Shown piece after piece: positions 25,420 through 33,413 of a DNA stretch of 64,000 bases. How positions within the stretch are numbered: position 1 is the first letter of the stretch; the number at the start of each line of letters is the position of its first letter. Source of the DNA: Bacteroidales bacterium (GTDB lineage: Bacteria; Bacteroidota; Bacteroidia; Bacteroidales; F082); contig JAKSMU010000007.1 in NCBI GenBank assembly GCA_024400455.1, forward strand, positions 62,001 to 126,000, read 5' to 3'. A program made the position numbers and the translations under genes. The notes beneath the pieces were generated by a model. That model made no database searches. It was not told where the DNA came from and worked only from the letters and a program-made list of their open reading frames with translations.

Positions 25420-25493
25420 TCGGGATGACAAGATTCGAACTTGCGGCCTCTTCGTCCCGAACGAAGCGCGCTACCGGGCTGCGCTACATCCCG
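25420..25493 (-). tRNA. tRNA-Pro (anticodon CGG)
   Basis: On the minus strand this 74-base segment folds as a tRNA. The acceptor stem is CGGGATG with CATCCCG, discriminator A. The D-arm contains AGCCCGGTAGC, the anticodon stem is CTTCG/CGAAG with loop TTCGGGA, and the T-arm contains GTTCGAATC. The loop places CGG at positions 34-36, reading CCG. CCA is not encoded. A good promoter lies 15 bases upstream. Confidence 0.95.
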
Positions 25494-25508
25494 AAACATT
25501 TTGCGCTG

Positions 25509-25538
25509 CAAAAGTACTATTTTTTTTGATACCTCAAA
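25509..25538 (-). promoter_or_regulatory. Promoter of tRNA-Pro
   Basis: On the minus strand TTTG (25535-25538) precedes TACTTTTG (25509-25516) by 18 bases, a full Bacteroidota promoter. Confidence 0.7.
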
Positions 25539-25557
25539 CTTTTTTCTTAATCCTTTA

Positions 25558-26124
25558 TCAGGCAATGATGCCAAGATGTTCAAGTAGTATTTTTACACCG
25601 ATGATTATCAGAATGATACCACCTGCAATAGCGGCTTTCTTTTCGTATTTTGAACCGAAAACATTGCCGATTTTCACCCCAACGGCTGAAAAAACAAAGG
25701 TCGTAAGACCAATGATTAGGATGGCACGCCAAATGTTTTCATTCAAGGCGGCAAACGAAACGCCTACGGCCAAGGCATCGATGCTGGTGGCAACGGCTAA
25801 AAGAAACATGGTCCTGGCATCCAAAGCGCCGCTGTCTTTTTCTTCCTCTTTTTTTGAAACCGCTTCGCGAATCATGTTTATGCCGATTAAGGCCAAAAGT
25901 CCAAAGGCAACCCAATGGTCGAATGAGGCGATGAGGCTTTCGAATTGAACGCCCAAAAAGTAGCCGATAAGCGGCATCAAGGCTTGGAAACCGCCAAACC
26001 ACAAACCACAAATTATGGCCATTTTCAATGAGAACTTTTTGGTTGTCAATCCTTTGCATATTGAAACCGAAAAAGCGTCCATCGAAAGTCCAATGCCTAT
26101 AAGCAATATTTCAACAAAACCCAT
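25558..26124 (-). CDS. mntP: Manganese efflux pump MntP
   Basis: A 188-residue, six-helix membrane protein of the MntP family, which exports Mn2+. The two paired motifs with metal-site Asp residues are present: [14 protein letters not shown] in helix 1 and [14 protein letters not shown] in helix 4. The intervening loop is charged ([10 protein letters not shown]). A TTG two codons upstream could also start the protein, but the ATG at 26124 is preferred. A -7 box lies at 26144-26151. No yybP-ykoY-type riboswitch is visible, since the leader is under 20 bases. Confidence 0.93.
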   Translation of the reverse strand: MGFVEILLIGIGLSMDAFSVSICKGLTTKKFSLKMAIICGLWFGGFQALMPLIGYFLGVQFESLIASFDHWVAFGLLALIGINMIREAVSKKEEEKDSGALDARTMFLLAVATSIDALAVGVSFAALNENIWRAILIIGLTTFVFSAVGVKIGNVFGSKYEKKAAIAGGIILIIIGVKILLEHLGIIA

Positions 26125-26143
26125 GTTCAATTTGTTTGGTTTG

Positions 26144-26151
26144 CAAAGGTA
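26144..26151 (-). promoter_or_regulatory. -7 box for mntP
   Basis: On the minus strand this reads TACCTTTG, 19 bases before the ATG at 26124. Confidence 0.5.
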
Positions 26152-26192
26152 GCAATCTTTTTCATCAGAAAATTGTCATTTTTAAAATACAA

Positions 26193-26224
26193 TTTGCTTG
26201 AATTAGTAAAAGTTTTTACTTTTG
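26193..26224 (+). promoter_or_regulatory. Promoter for the outer-membrane barrel gene
   Basis: TTTG at 26193-26196 and TACTTTTG at 26217-26224 are separated by exactly 20 bases. The ATG is at 26246. Confidence 0.75.
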
Positions 26225-26245
26225 CGACATTAAAATACACATAAT

Positions 26246-27574
26246 ATGAAGAAAGTATTATTCATTGCTTTATCCATGTTGCTGGCTGTCAGTGGATTCT
26301 CGCAAGAAAAACAGAAAAAAGCCAAGAAAGAAAAGACTTATAACGAAAAAGGTGAAATCATCAAGAAGGGTTGGAACTTCGGTCCGCTGCCTGTGGTTGG
26401 TTTCGATGCCGATTTGGGTTTCCAATACGGCCTTTGCTGCGACATTTTCAATTATGGCGACGGTAGTCTTTATCCGAATTACAAGTACAAGTTTAATTTC
26501 GAGGCCTCGCGCTACACAAAAGGTTCGGGCGTGTTCCGCTTTTATTCCGATATGCCTTACATAGTGAAAGACACGAAGTTTTTCGTTGACCTCACCTATT
26601 TCTATGCCAAGAAATATGAATTCTTCGGGTTCAATGGTTATGATTCAAATTTTTCAGATCCGATAAGTTATGAAAAATCAGGCTACAACTTCATCAACCG
26701 CAACCAGTTCCGTTTCGTTGGCAGCATGCAGCGTCCGTTCTTTGGCGTGAAAAACCTGAACTGGACGGCTGGCCTGGCCTATTATAACACCAAGACAAGT
26801 CGCATCGATTTGCCTGGTTATGAAGACCAAACGACCCTTTACGAACGTTATGTCGACAAAGGCATTATCAAGGAAAATGAAAAAGATGGCGGTAACACGA
26901 CTCAGATTCGTCTCGGTTTGCTCTACGATAGCCGCGACCTTCGCAGCGACCCGACACGGGGCATTTATGCCGAAGCCACTTTGGTCGGCGCACCTGACAT
27001 CATTGACCAAAAAGGTTACAGCAATCTGTCGGTGACCTTCCTTTGGAGACATTACATTCCTGTTTATAAGGACAAACTGACTTTCGCTTATCGCATTGGA
27101 ACACAAAATGTTTTGGCTGGCGAAACACCATGGTATATGATTAACAATCTGAATACCATGTTTTTCCAAAAGATGTATACTGAAGGATTGGGTGGTAGCG
27201 TCACCATGCGTGGTGTGAATCGTAATGGCGTTATTGGTGAAGGTTTTACCTTTGCAAATGTAGAATTACGTTGGCGTGTGGTTGGTTTCCAGTTCATCAA
27301 CCAAAACTGGCAAGTGGCTTTGAATCCTTTCTTCGATGCTGGTATGGTGACACAGAAATTCCGCGAAAAGGAATTGATTGAAAGTGTTAATTCAATGGAA
27401 GAGTCACTTACACTTTACGAAGGAGATCAAGAAGGCATTCACACAAGTGCTGGCTGTGGCTTGAAACTCATCATGAACCGCAACCTTGTCATTTCTGCCG
27501 ACTTGGGTCGTGCTTTGGACAACCGCGACGGTCAGAAGATGAAGACCTTCATCGGCTTCAATTATGTTTTCTAA
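26246..27574 (+). CDS. Outer-membrane Omp85-like beta-barrel protein without POTRA domains
   Basis: A 442-residue protein with signal peptide (MKKVLFIALSMLLAVSGFSQ), a short Lys-rich stretch (EKQKKAKKEKTYNEKGE), then a barrel of alternating aromatic strands from about residue 45 to the end. Omp85/BamA-type signs are LGLLYDSRDLRSDPTRGIYAEA and GGSVTMRGVNRNGVIGEGF (a variant of the lid-strand RGF motif), and a terminal aromatic residue (GFNYVF). There is no room for POTRA domains, so it is a stand-alone barrel. Transport substrate unknown. Single gene with strong promoter and terminator. Confidence 0.8.
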   Translation: MKKVLFIALSMLLAVSGFSQEKQKKAKKEKTYNEKGEIIKKGWNFGPLPVVGFDADLGFQYGLCCDIFNYGDGSLYPNYKYKFNFEASRYTKGSGVFRFYSDMPYIVKDTKFFVDLTYFYAKKYEFFGFNGYDSNFSDPISYEKSGYNFINRNQFRFVGSMQRPFFGVKNLNWTAGLAYYNTKTSRIDLPGYEDQTTLYERYVDKGIIKENEKDGGNTTQIRLGLLYDSRDLRSDPTRGIYAEATLVGAPDIIDQKGYSNLSVTFLWRHYIPVYKDKLTFAYRIGTQNVLAGETPWYMINNLNTMFFQKMYTEGLGGSVTMRGVNRNGVIGEGFTFANVELRWRVVGFQFINQNWQVALNPFFDAGMVTQKFREKELIESVNSMEESLTLYEGDQEGIHTSAGCGLKLIMNRNLVISADLGRALDNRDGQKMKTFIGFNYVF

Positions 27575-27597
27575 CGTAGCACCTTAATCTTCCAAAT

Positions 27598-27632
27598 AAA
27601 AAGTCCCAAGGTCACGACCTTGGGACTTTTTT
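27598..27632. terminator. Bidirectional terminator between the barrel gene and gpmI
   Basis: A stem of about 15 bp (AAAAGTCCCAAGGTC with its complement) ends in a T-run. It lies between convergent genes and can act for both. Confidence 0.9.
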
Positions 27633-27652
27633 GTGTAAAGAGGTAATTCGTT

Positions 27653-29281
27653 TTATTTCACCTCAATCATAGGTCTTTCCCAGCAGTCTTTTGGCGTTTC
27701 GCCCAAAAGCAATGCGATGGTTGAAGCGATGTTGGCCAAACCGTAATCGTCGGCATCAACAACTTGGTATTTGTCCTTGTTTTCAGTGTTGTCGTAGAAA
27801 ATGCAAGGCACCTTGTTGAGCGTGTGGCTGGTCTTGGCTTTGATTTTGCCGTTTTTATCGGTCTTCGGAGCGCCGTCCTTGCCCATTTCGTACATTTCTT
27901 CAGCGTTGCCATGGTCGGCAGTGATGATGGCCATGCCGCCAACTGCGTCGATGGCTGGGAGAATGCGTTTCAGTGCAATGTCAACAGACTCAACACCGAT
28001 GACGGTGCTTTCTAGGCTGCCCGTGTGTCCTACCATGTCGCCGTTCGGGAAATTGACGCGCATGAAAGGCTGTTCGTTTTTCAGAATCTTTTCCACCAGG
28101 ACATCGGTGATTTCAGCGGATTTCATCCAAGGACGCTGCTCGAAAGGAACGACATCAGATGGAATTTCAATGTATTCTTCAGCGGTCTCATCGAACTTTG
28201 AAGAGCGGTTGCCGTTGAAGAAATAAGTGACATGACCGTATTTCTGAGTCTCGGAAATGGCCAATTGCTTGATGCCCTTGTTGGCGAGAAATTCGCCCAA
28301 AGTGTTCTTGATGACAGGCGGTGCCACAAGGAACTGATGCGGAATGTGAAGGTCGCCGTCGTATTCGAGCATACCGGCGTAGTTGACTTTCGGGACCCTC
28401 ACTCTGTCAAACTTGTCGAAATCAGGACCGCCTTCAAAGGCGCGTGTGATTTCCTGGGCACGGTCGCCGCGGAAATTGTAAAGGATGACGCTGTCGCCAT
28501 CTTCGATGGTACCTATAGGTTTGCCGTTTTCAGCAATGATGAAAGCCGGCAGGTCTTGGTCGATGACGCCTGGGATTTCGTTTCTGTAAGCTTCGATGGC
28601 TTCCTTGCAAGTGGCAAACTGACGGCCTTCGCCAAGTACATGGGTTTTCCAGCCTTTCGCCACCATGTCCCAATTGGCTCCGTAACGGTCCATGGTGATT
28701 TTCATGCGGCCGCCGCCCGATGCGATGCGGTAATCGAAGCCGTTGCCTGAAAGTTCGGCGAGTTTGGCTTCAATCTGTTCGACATAGATGAGGGCTGAGG
28801 TCTCGCCTACATCGCGGCCATCCAAAAGTGCATGAACTCTCACCTTCTTGATGCCTTCAGCATGAGCTTCATCGAGCATTTGCATGAGGTGATTGATGTG
28901 TGAATGGACGTTGCCATCGCTCAGCAGACCAAGGAAATGCATGGTGCCGCCTTTAAGGGCGTCGGCAGCAAGCGATTTCCAGACCTTGTTTTCGTACATT
29001 GCCTTCGATTCAAGCGATTCCGATACAAGTTTGGCGCCTTGCGAGTAAATCTGACCAGCTCCGATGGCGTTGTGACCCACTTCGGAGTTGCCCATGTCGC
29101 CGTCGGATGGAAGACCGACTGCTGTGCCGTGGGCTTTCAGTTTCTGCCAAGGATAGTTTGCCATGCAACTGTCGAGGACAGGCTTCTTGGCCTGACGCAC
29201 TGCGTTGCCTGCTTCAATTTCATTGATGCCCACGCCATCCATAATGATGAGCACAACCGGGCCGTCGTATTTGATTGACAT
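27653..29281 (-). CDS. gpmI: 2,3-bisphosphoglycerate-independent phosphoglycerate mutase
   Basis: A 542-residue iPGM interconverting 3- and 2-phosphoglycerate in glycolysis. Alkaline-phosphatase-fold signatures: VVLIIMDGVGIN (metal Asp), GDMGNSEVGHNAIGAG with catalytic Ser66, HALLDGRDVG, NFRGDRAQE, VNFPNGDMVGHTG, and ITADHGNAEEM. It is slightly longer than the usual ~510 residues because of short insertions near the C-terminus. An AGGAG sequence precedes the ATG, uncommon in this window, and a TAATTTTG box lies at 29325-29332. Confidence 0.97.
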   Translation of the reverse strand: MSIKYDGPVVLIIMDGVGINEIEAGNAVRQAKKPVLDSCMANYPWQKLKAHGTAVGLPSDGDMGNSEVGHNAIGAGQIYSQGAKLVSESLESKAMYENKVWKSLAADALKGGTMHFLGLLSDGNVHSHINHLMQMLDEAHAEGIKKVRVHALLDGRDVGETSALIYVEQIEAKLAELSGNGFDYRIASGGGRMKITMDRYGANWDMVAKGWKTHVLGEGRQFATCKEAIEAYRNEIPGVIDQDLPAFIIAENGKPIGTIEDGDSVILYNFRGDRAQEITRAFEGGPDFDKFDRVRVPKVNYAGMLEYDGDLHIPHQFLVAPPVIKNTLGEFLANKGIKQLAISETQKYGHVTYFFNGNRSSKFDETAEEYIEIPSDVVPFEQRPWMKSAEITDVLVEKILKNEQPFMRVNFPNGDMVGHTGSLESTVIGVESVDIALKRILPAIDAVGGMAIITADHGNAEEMYEMGKDGAPKTDKNGKIKAKTSHTLNKVPCIFYDNTENKDKYQVVDADDYGLANIASTIALLLGETPKDCWERPMIEVK

Positions 29282-29324
29282 AATTTAATCTCCTTTTATT
29301 TTTACGATTTTCTTATTTGGAGGG

Positions 29325-29332
29325 CAAAATTA
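29325..29332 (-). promoter_or_regulatory. -7 box for gpmI
   Basis: On the minus strand this reads TAATTTTG, about 43 bases before the ATG; an AAAGGAG ribosome-binding site lies nearer the start. Confidence 0.5.
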
Positions 29333-29393
29333 GGCAAAAAACAAATAGTGTAGACATTATTTTTCTGCCAGATCAGCATTGCACTTCATGTTT

Positions 29394-29495
29394 TTATGTC
29401 CCTAGTTTCAAGGCCCTGACTTTCTTCTCTTTGCCCATGAAAAGATTTGGACATTCCGTCTCAATATTGTAATCGTCAAAGTCGCATTTCAGCAT
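29394..29495 (-). CDS. Possible 33-residue small protein downstream of the AlkD-like gene
   Basis: A short open frame beginning ATG at 29495 and ending TAA. The peptide (MLKCDFDDYNIETECPNLFM then GKEKKVRALKLGT) has codon usage like real genes here and two Cys residues. The frame stays open upstream into the tail of the AlkD-like gene in another phase, so it may instead be the remnant of a longer domain cut by a frameshift. It starts 22 bases after the AlkD-like stop. I do not recognise it. Confidence 0.3.
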   Translation of the reverse strand: MLKCDFDDYNIETECPNLFMGKEKKVRALKLGT

Positions 29496-29517
29496 CACTT
29501 TCCCCGAAGTTGAATTG

Positions 29518-30192
29518 TCAGTGTTTCAAGCTTCTCAAGTATTCCTTCTGTCCGTCGTTAATCCGATAGCTTTCGCAGGCTTTCTGAATGGTCTTGTTAT
29601 GCACCCATGGCGACATTTTCCGCTGTTCGATGTAAACAATCGTTTCGTCCCATTGTTTGGCCAAAGCCGTGGCGAAAAACCACGCAATCATCATGTTGAC
29701 GTAATATTCCTCGCTGCGCACGGCGGCTGGAATTTCCAGATATTCAGCCTTGAAATCATCGTCCAAGTAATGGCTCATCAGCATTTCAATGCCAAAACGG
29801 ATGGTGTAGGTTTTGTTGGAAGCCGTCCATTCGCGGATTTTGTCCATCAGTTCGGTTTTGTGTTTCTTGAAAACCTTCGGCGACATGATGTCGCACACCG
29901 CCCAATTGTCGACAAAAGGCAGAAATCGGTCGGTTTCCTTGATGCACTTCTTATAGTCCTTGATTTCGGAAACCAAAAGCCCGTGGAGCATGTTCTCATC
30001 GTAATACTGATGCGGCAATTCGTTGATAAACTGCTCGTGTTCAGGGCTTTTGATAAATTCCTTTGCCACTTTGCGCACATTCGGAACGCGCACGCCGATG
30101 AATCGGTCTGCCGGAATCGTCGGTGTCAGTTTTGCCTGAAATGCGGCATATTCCTTGTCTTGCAATTCAAAAAGTCTGGATTGGATGTTCAT
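29518..30192 (-). CDS. DNA alkylation repair protein (AlkD-like HEAT repeat)
   Basis: A 224-residue all-helical protein of the AlkC/AlkD HEAT-repeat glycosylase superfamily, which removes alkylated bases. Recognisable segments are GVRVPNVRKVAKEF near residue 34, YYDENMLHGLLVSEIKD, FLPFVDNWAVCDIMSPK (the NW-x-x-x-D region), SEEYYVNMMIAWFFATALAK, and SPWVHNKTIQKACESYRI. The ATG at 30192 is chosen because a longer frame would overlap the upstream acetyltransferase gene, which ends 10 bases before. It lies in a minus-strand run of small accessory enzymes. Confidence 0.85.
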   Translation of the reverse strand: MNIQSRLFELQDKEYAAFQAKLTPTIPADRFIGVRVPNVRKVAKEFIKSPEHEQFINELPHQYYDENMLHGLLVSEIKDYKKCIKETDRFLPFVDNWAVCDIMSPKVFKKHKTELMDKIREWTASNKTYTIRFGIEMLMSHYLDDDFKAEYLEIPAAVRSEEYYVNMMIAWFFATALAKQWDETIVYIEQRKMSPWVHNKTIQKACESYRINDGQKEYLRSLKH

Positions 30193-30202
30193 GATAGGGT
30201 GT

Positions 30203-30823
30203 TTAGAATATTTGGCCGGGTAATTTGAGTTTTTCCTTTGGCGGAAACTGTTTGTCGAATTCCTCACATTCGTTTTCGTCGACGAAATAGCCTTGTGGCG
30301 TGGCATATTCGCCTTTGATGCCATTTAAATAGCCTTGTTTCAGTTCCTTGCAGAGGAAAAACGAGGCATCTTCGCCTTCGGGCAGACCGTGATAGCGGAT
30401 GCCGAATTCGGAAGCGAAAGTGAAACCGCAATGTTTGTAAAAGTCGATGTTGCCTTCAAAACAGATGGCGCCGAAACCCATTGCTGTGGCTTTTTGCAGG
30501 GCATAATCGAAAAAGGCCTTGCCGTAGCCTTGGCGTTTGTATTCGGGCGCAATGGCTAGCGGTCCGGCGGTGACGATGGGCAATTGTTTTTCATCGTCGC
30601 ACTTGATTTCGGTGCGCATGAAAATGATTTGTCCCATGATTTTTCCATCAATAAGCATTACGAAATCAAGTTCCGGAACGAAAGCCGCATCGTTGCGGAG
30701 GCAATGCAAAACATAATGCTCCAGGCATCCAGGACGGTAAACATTCCAGAATGATTCCCTGACTAAAAATTCAACTTCTTTATAATCTGATGGTTGCTCG
30801 TTTCTGATGATGTATTGTTTCAT
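30203..30823 (-). CDS. GNAT family N-acetyltransferase
   Basis: A 206-residue GNAT enzyme. The acetyl-CoA-binding motif A is visible as VTAGPLAIAPEYKRQGYGKAFFDYAL near residues 83-108, with the R-Q-G-Y-G-K pyrophosphate loop. The C-terminal substrate part (YHGLPEGEDASFFLCKEL, GYFVDENECEEF) resembles the family of uncharacterised N-acetyltransferases with predicted small-molecule substrates. It directly follows a truncated acyltransferase gene and precedes the AlkD-like gene. Confidence 0.85.
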   Translation of the reverse strand: MKQYIIRNEQPSDYKEVEFLVRESFWNVYRPGCLEHYVLHCLRNDAAFVPELDFVMLIDGKIMGQIIFMRTEIKCDDEKQLPIVTAGPLAIAPEYKRQGYGKAFFDYALQKATAMGFGAICFEGNIDFYKHCGFTFASEFGIRYHGLPEGEDASFFLCKELKQGYLNGIKGEYATPQGYFVDENECEEFDKQFPPKEKLKLPGQIF

Positions 30824-30833
30824 TGATAATGCT

Positions 30834-31076
30834 TTAAATTGTAATTGTGTTGATTGTGTTTTGTAGCAGCAGGTAAAATTCTTTCATTTGGCTTGCCGTC
30901 TTGCCGATGCAATAGCACAGCAGCATATTGAGTTTCAGATTGTTTTTTCTGCCAAGTTTCACCAAATGGCTGATGTCGAATGTCTTGGTCAGCGTGACCA
31001 TAGGCATCGGCGAATTCATCCAAAGTTCAAAGGCTTTGGCGCGTGGCGTGGTTTTCGGGTCGATAGTTTGTGGCAT
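30834..31076 (-). pseudogene. Truncated CatA-like O-acetyltransferase
   Basis: An 80-residue remnant. The first ~65 residues (DPKTTPRAKAFELWMNSPMP, then TLTKTFDISHLVKLGRKNN and LLCYCIGKTASQMKEFYLL) match the N-terminus of a CAT-like acyltransferase family of about 210 residues. Just after EFYLL the similarity ends and an unrelated tail (LQNTINTITI) runs into a stop. The middle and C-terminal parts with the catalytic His (HHxxxDG) are missing, and the GNAT gene starts 11 bases later, so a 3' deletion is likely. The start follows the MmcQ-like stop by one base. Confidence 0.65.
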
Positions 31077-31077
31077 G

Positions 31078-31416
31078 TCAAATCCTGTCTTTTTTTGGCA
31101 ACTTCTTGTTCACTTCGTCCCAAGCGTGTTGCGCAAGTTCCTGAATGAGTGCATCTTCCAATCCTTGGTTGAGCCAGATTTGGTTCCAATATTTCTTGTT
31201 CCAATGATGGGCACCTTCGATGGCGCTGTACTGTTCGCGCAACTCGATGGCCTTTTCGGGGTCGCATTTCATCACCACCAGTTCGGGTTTGTCCAAAATG
31301 ATGGCGGCAAAGATTTTCCCCTTGATGCGGAACACCAAAACGGTGTCGTCGAAAGGCATGTCTTCGGTGGCGCAAGGCAAAGAGAGGCAATATTCGCGGA
31401 ATGATTCGATGTTCAT
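31078..31416 (-). CDS. MmcQ/YjbR family protein
   Basis: A 112-residue protein with the double-wing fold of the MmcQ/YjbR group: SFREYCLSLPCATEDMPFD at the start, VFRIKGKIFAAIIL, LVVMKCDPEKAIELREQY, and HHWNKKYWNQIWLNQGL. Family members are small putative DNA-binding or CyaY-like proteins of uncertain function and often sit with GNAT, YdeI-like and AlkD-like genes, as here. The next frame begins 1 base after its stop. Confidence 0.88.
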   Translation of the reverse strand: MNIESFREYCLSLPCATEDMPFDDTVLVFRIKGKIFAAIILDKPELVVMKCDPEKAIELREQYSAIEGAHHWNKKYWNQIWLNQGLEDALIQELAQHAWDEVNKKLPKKDRI

Positions 31417-31496
31417 TATTGTGTTGCGTATTGATATTTTATGATGAAATCGGCGATAAATTTACGATAATTCTGATTTTCGGCGATATTTTTCAA

Positions 31497-32018
31497 CTAA
31501 TCGGCGATAAACTCCCTTGATTTTTTCACCCTAATCAAATGCCCTTCCTGAATTGCTGCAAAACTTGTCACTATGCAGATTAGAATTGCGGGATATTTCA
31601 ATCCTACAAATTCGTATGCGATTGGCAGCAGAAACAGCAGAAGTCCCGATACTTTGTTTGCCGTAGTGTGCGGCAGAACGAGTTTTTTCCAACAGACGAA
31701 TCCCGAAACGATGTTGATGATTTTGATGCAGAAAATCACGATAATCCATATCCAAAGCCATGTCGGAATGTTGAAAACGGGCAGCAAACGCACGAGGCAA
31801 ACTGCAACGAAAAGCATGTCGGCAATGCTGTCCAATTTGGCTCCGAATGGTGTTGCGTTTCCTGTTTTTCGGGCGATGGGACCGTCAATCATGTCGGAAA
31901 AACCACAAAGTAGATAAATGATGCCAAACGACACTGAAAGTGGTGCTACGAACCATAACACCACCGACAGTATCATTCTTGAAAAGGTTATGATATTTGC
32001 TAAATTTCTGAAAATCAT
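31497..32018 (-). CDS. CDP-alcohol phosphatidyltransferase family protein
   Basis: A 173-residue membrane enzyme with about five hydrophobic segments. The CDP-alcohol phosphotransferase signature DG-x2-AR-x8-G-x3-D-x3-D is complete in MIDGPIARKTGNATPFGAK followed by LDSIAD. It would join a CDP-activated lipid to an alcohol acceptor (glycerol phosphate, inositol or similar); the acceptor cannot be inferred. It is shorter than most PgsA proteins. Confidence 0.88.
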   Translation of the reverse strand: MIFRNLANIITFSRMILSVVLWFVAPLSVSFGIIYLLCGFSDMIDGPIARKTGNATPFGAKLDSIADMLFVAVCLVRLLPVFNIPTWLWIWIIVIFCIKIINIVSGFVCWKKLVLPHTTANKVSGLLLFLLPIAYEFVGLKYPAILICIVTSFAAIQEGHLIRVKKSREFIAD

Positions 32019-32042
32019 TCAGTTTTAGATATGAATGATAAT

Positions 32043-32061
32043 GGCTTCGACAGGCTCAGCC
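32043..32061. repeat. Short TTCGACAGGCTCAGC-type palindromic motif
   Basis: The sequence GGCTTCGACAGGCTCAGCC lies between the CDP-alcohol transferase and M28 peptidase genes. This motif resembles a widespread intergenic REP-like sequence; only one copy was noticed in the window. Confidence 0.35.
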
Positions 32062-32063
32062 AG

Positions 32064-33317
32064 CTAATCGCCAATAAACTCCGTAATCAGTTTGAACAAC
32101 AACTCGTAAGTCTCAAAATAGAAATGTTCGAAAGTGTCGTTGGCGGTGTGATAATACTGGAAAGCGTCGCCTTCTTCGTTTTCGTAGAAAATGCACGGAA
32201 CGCCTTGCACGGCAAAAGGATAATGGTCGCTGTTGGCAGCCAAATCGCCGCGGTTGAGCGACTGGAAATAATGCCTTTTCGCATTGATGGCTTCCATTTC
32301 GGCAAAGCCTTTCATGCCTTGCTCGCTGACCTCGCAATACTGCACGGGATTGTTATCGCCAATCATGTCGAGATTGAAAAGATATTTGATGTTGCTCAGC
32401 GGAACAATCGGGTGGTTGACATAATAGGTCGAACCGCGCAGATTGGCATCTTCGCCTGAAAACGCGATGAAAATCATGTCGTATTTCGGCTTGTGTTGGG
32501 CATAATATTCAGCCAAAGTGATGATGGCGGCAGTGCCCGAAGCGTTGTCGTTGGCACCTGGGAAATAGAGTTTTCTGCCCAAATTGCCCAAATGGTCGTA
32601 GTGCGCCGTGAAGACAAAACAACTGTCATGGCTTTCACCATTGATTTTTGCAATCACGTTGCTGCTTTCGTAGTTTGACAAAAACTTGTTTTCAACATTC
32701 AGCTTGATGTTTTTCGCTCCTCTGACGGCTTCGACAGTTGTCCAGACAATAGGTTTTGCGGCAATGTTTTCGCCGTAGGCCTTGTAGAATTTCAGGCCGG
32801 TTTCCCAAGTGTAAAGCAAACCTGCATTGGGGCAAGTCGTGTCGCTTTGCAGAACGGAAAACTCCTTGCCGTGTTTGTAAGGAAACCAGAAATCGCAGAC
32901 GATGAAAGCGTTTTTGTATTCAGGTTTCTGCAAGTCCTTGGAAATCTGTTCGAAATCGAAATTGGCCGTGTCGATGAAATAGAGCGGGAAGCTGCCTTTC
33001 ACGCCAGGTGAGTATTCGCGCATCACGAAATCATCGCCAGGAGTGAGTTTCCTGCCATCGACCCACATCTTCATTTTCCTCGGAAAAGTGTTAATGTTGA
33101 TGGTGAAAGGTTGCAGAATGACTTCGTCAACGCCAGCCTTACGGAACTGTTTTTCAATGTAATCGCCCGCTTTCAGCACGCCATCCTTGGCATAGCCGCG
33201 GCCTTGATATTTCTTTGAACTCAGTTCCTTTACGATTTCCTTATAAAGCGGCGTATTTTGCGCTGGTAAAGCGATACAAAACGCTAATAATGCAATAATT
33301 AAGATTGATTTTTTCAT
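32064..33317 (-). CDS. M28 family zinc peptidase, secreted
   Basis: A 417-residue protein with a signal peptide (MKKSILIIALLAFCIALPAQ), an N-terminal insert domain (about 90-200) and a C-terminal M28 catalytic domain. All five di-zinc ligands can be placed: TAHYDHLG (His), PGANDNASG (bridging Asp), FSGEDANLRGS (catalytic Glu and Glu/Asp ligand), NLDMIGD (Asp), and YYHTANDT (His). It probably acts as an aminopeptidase in the periplasm or outside. A 34-bp hairpin separates it from the DUF362 gene upstream on the same strand. Confidence 0.9.
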   Translation of the reverse strand: MKKSILIIALLAFCIALPAQNTPLYKEIVKELSSKKYQGRGYAKDGVLKAGDYIEKQFRKAGVDEVILQPFTININTFPRKMKMWVDGRKLTPGDDFVMREYSPGVKGSFPLYFIDTANFDFEQISKDLQKPEYKNAFIVCDFWFPYKHGKEFSVLQSDTTCPNAGLLYTWETGLKFYKAYGENIAAKPIVWTTVEAVRGAKNIKLNVENKFLSNYESSNVIAKINGESHDSCFVFTAHYDHLGNLGRKLYFPGANDNASGTAAIITLAEYYAQHKPKYDMIFIAFSGEDANLRGSTYYVNHPIVPLSNIKYLFNLDMIGDNNPVQYCEVSEQGMKGFAEMEAINAKRHYFQSLNRGDLAANSDHYPFAVQGVPCIFYENEEGDAFQYYHTANDTFEHFYFETYELLFKLITEFIGD

Positions 33318-33372
33318 TGTTAATTCACAGATAAAAAATATACTTCAATAAATGAATCCGTAATGTCAAAAC

Positions 33373-33406
33373 CAGCCATTTGCTAACAGCTAATAGCTAA
33401 TGGCTG
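33373..33406. repeat. 34-bp imperfect hairpin between DUF362 and M28 genes
   Basis: CAGCCATTTGCTA (33373-33385) pairs with TAGCTAATGGCTG (33394-33406) in 12 of 13 positions, with an 8-base loop. It lies 8 bases past the DUF362 stop and could terminate or stabilise that transcript; there is no T-run. Confidence 0.5.
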
Positions 33407-33413
33407 AGATAAA

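Noticed and set aside
26125..26143. Manganese riboswitch ahead of mntP
   Set aside because: The leader between the -7 box and the start codon is under 20 bases, too short for a yybP-ykoY element.
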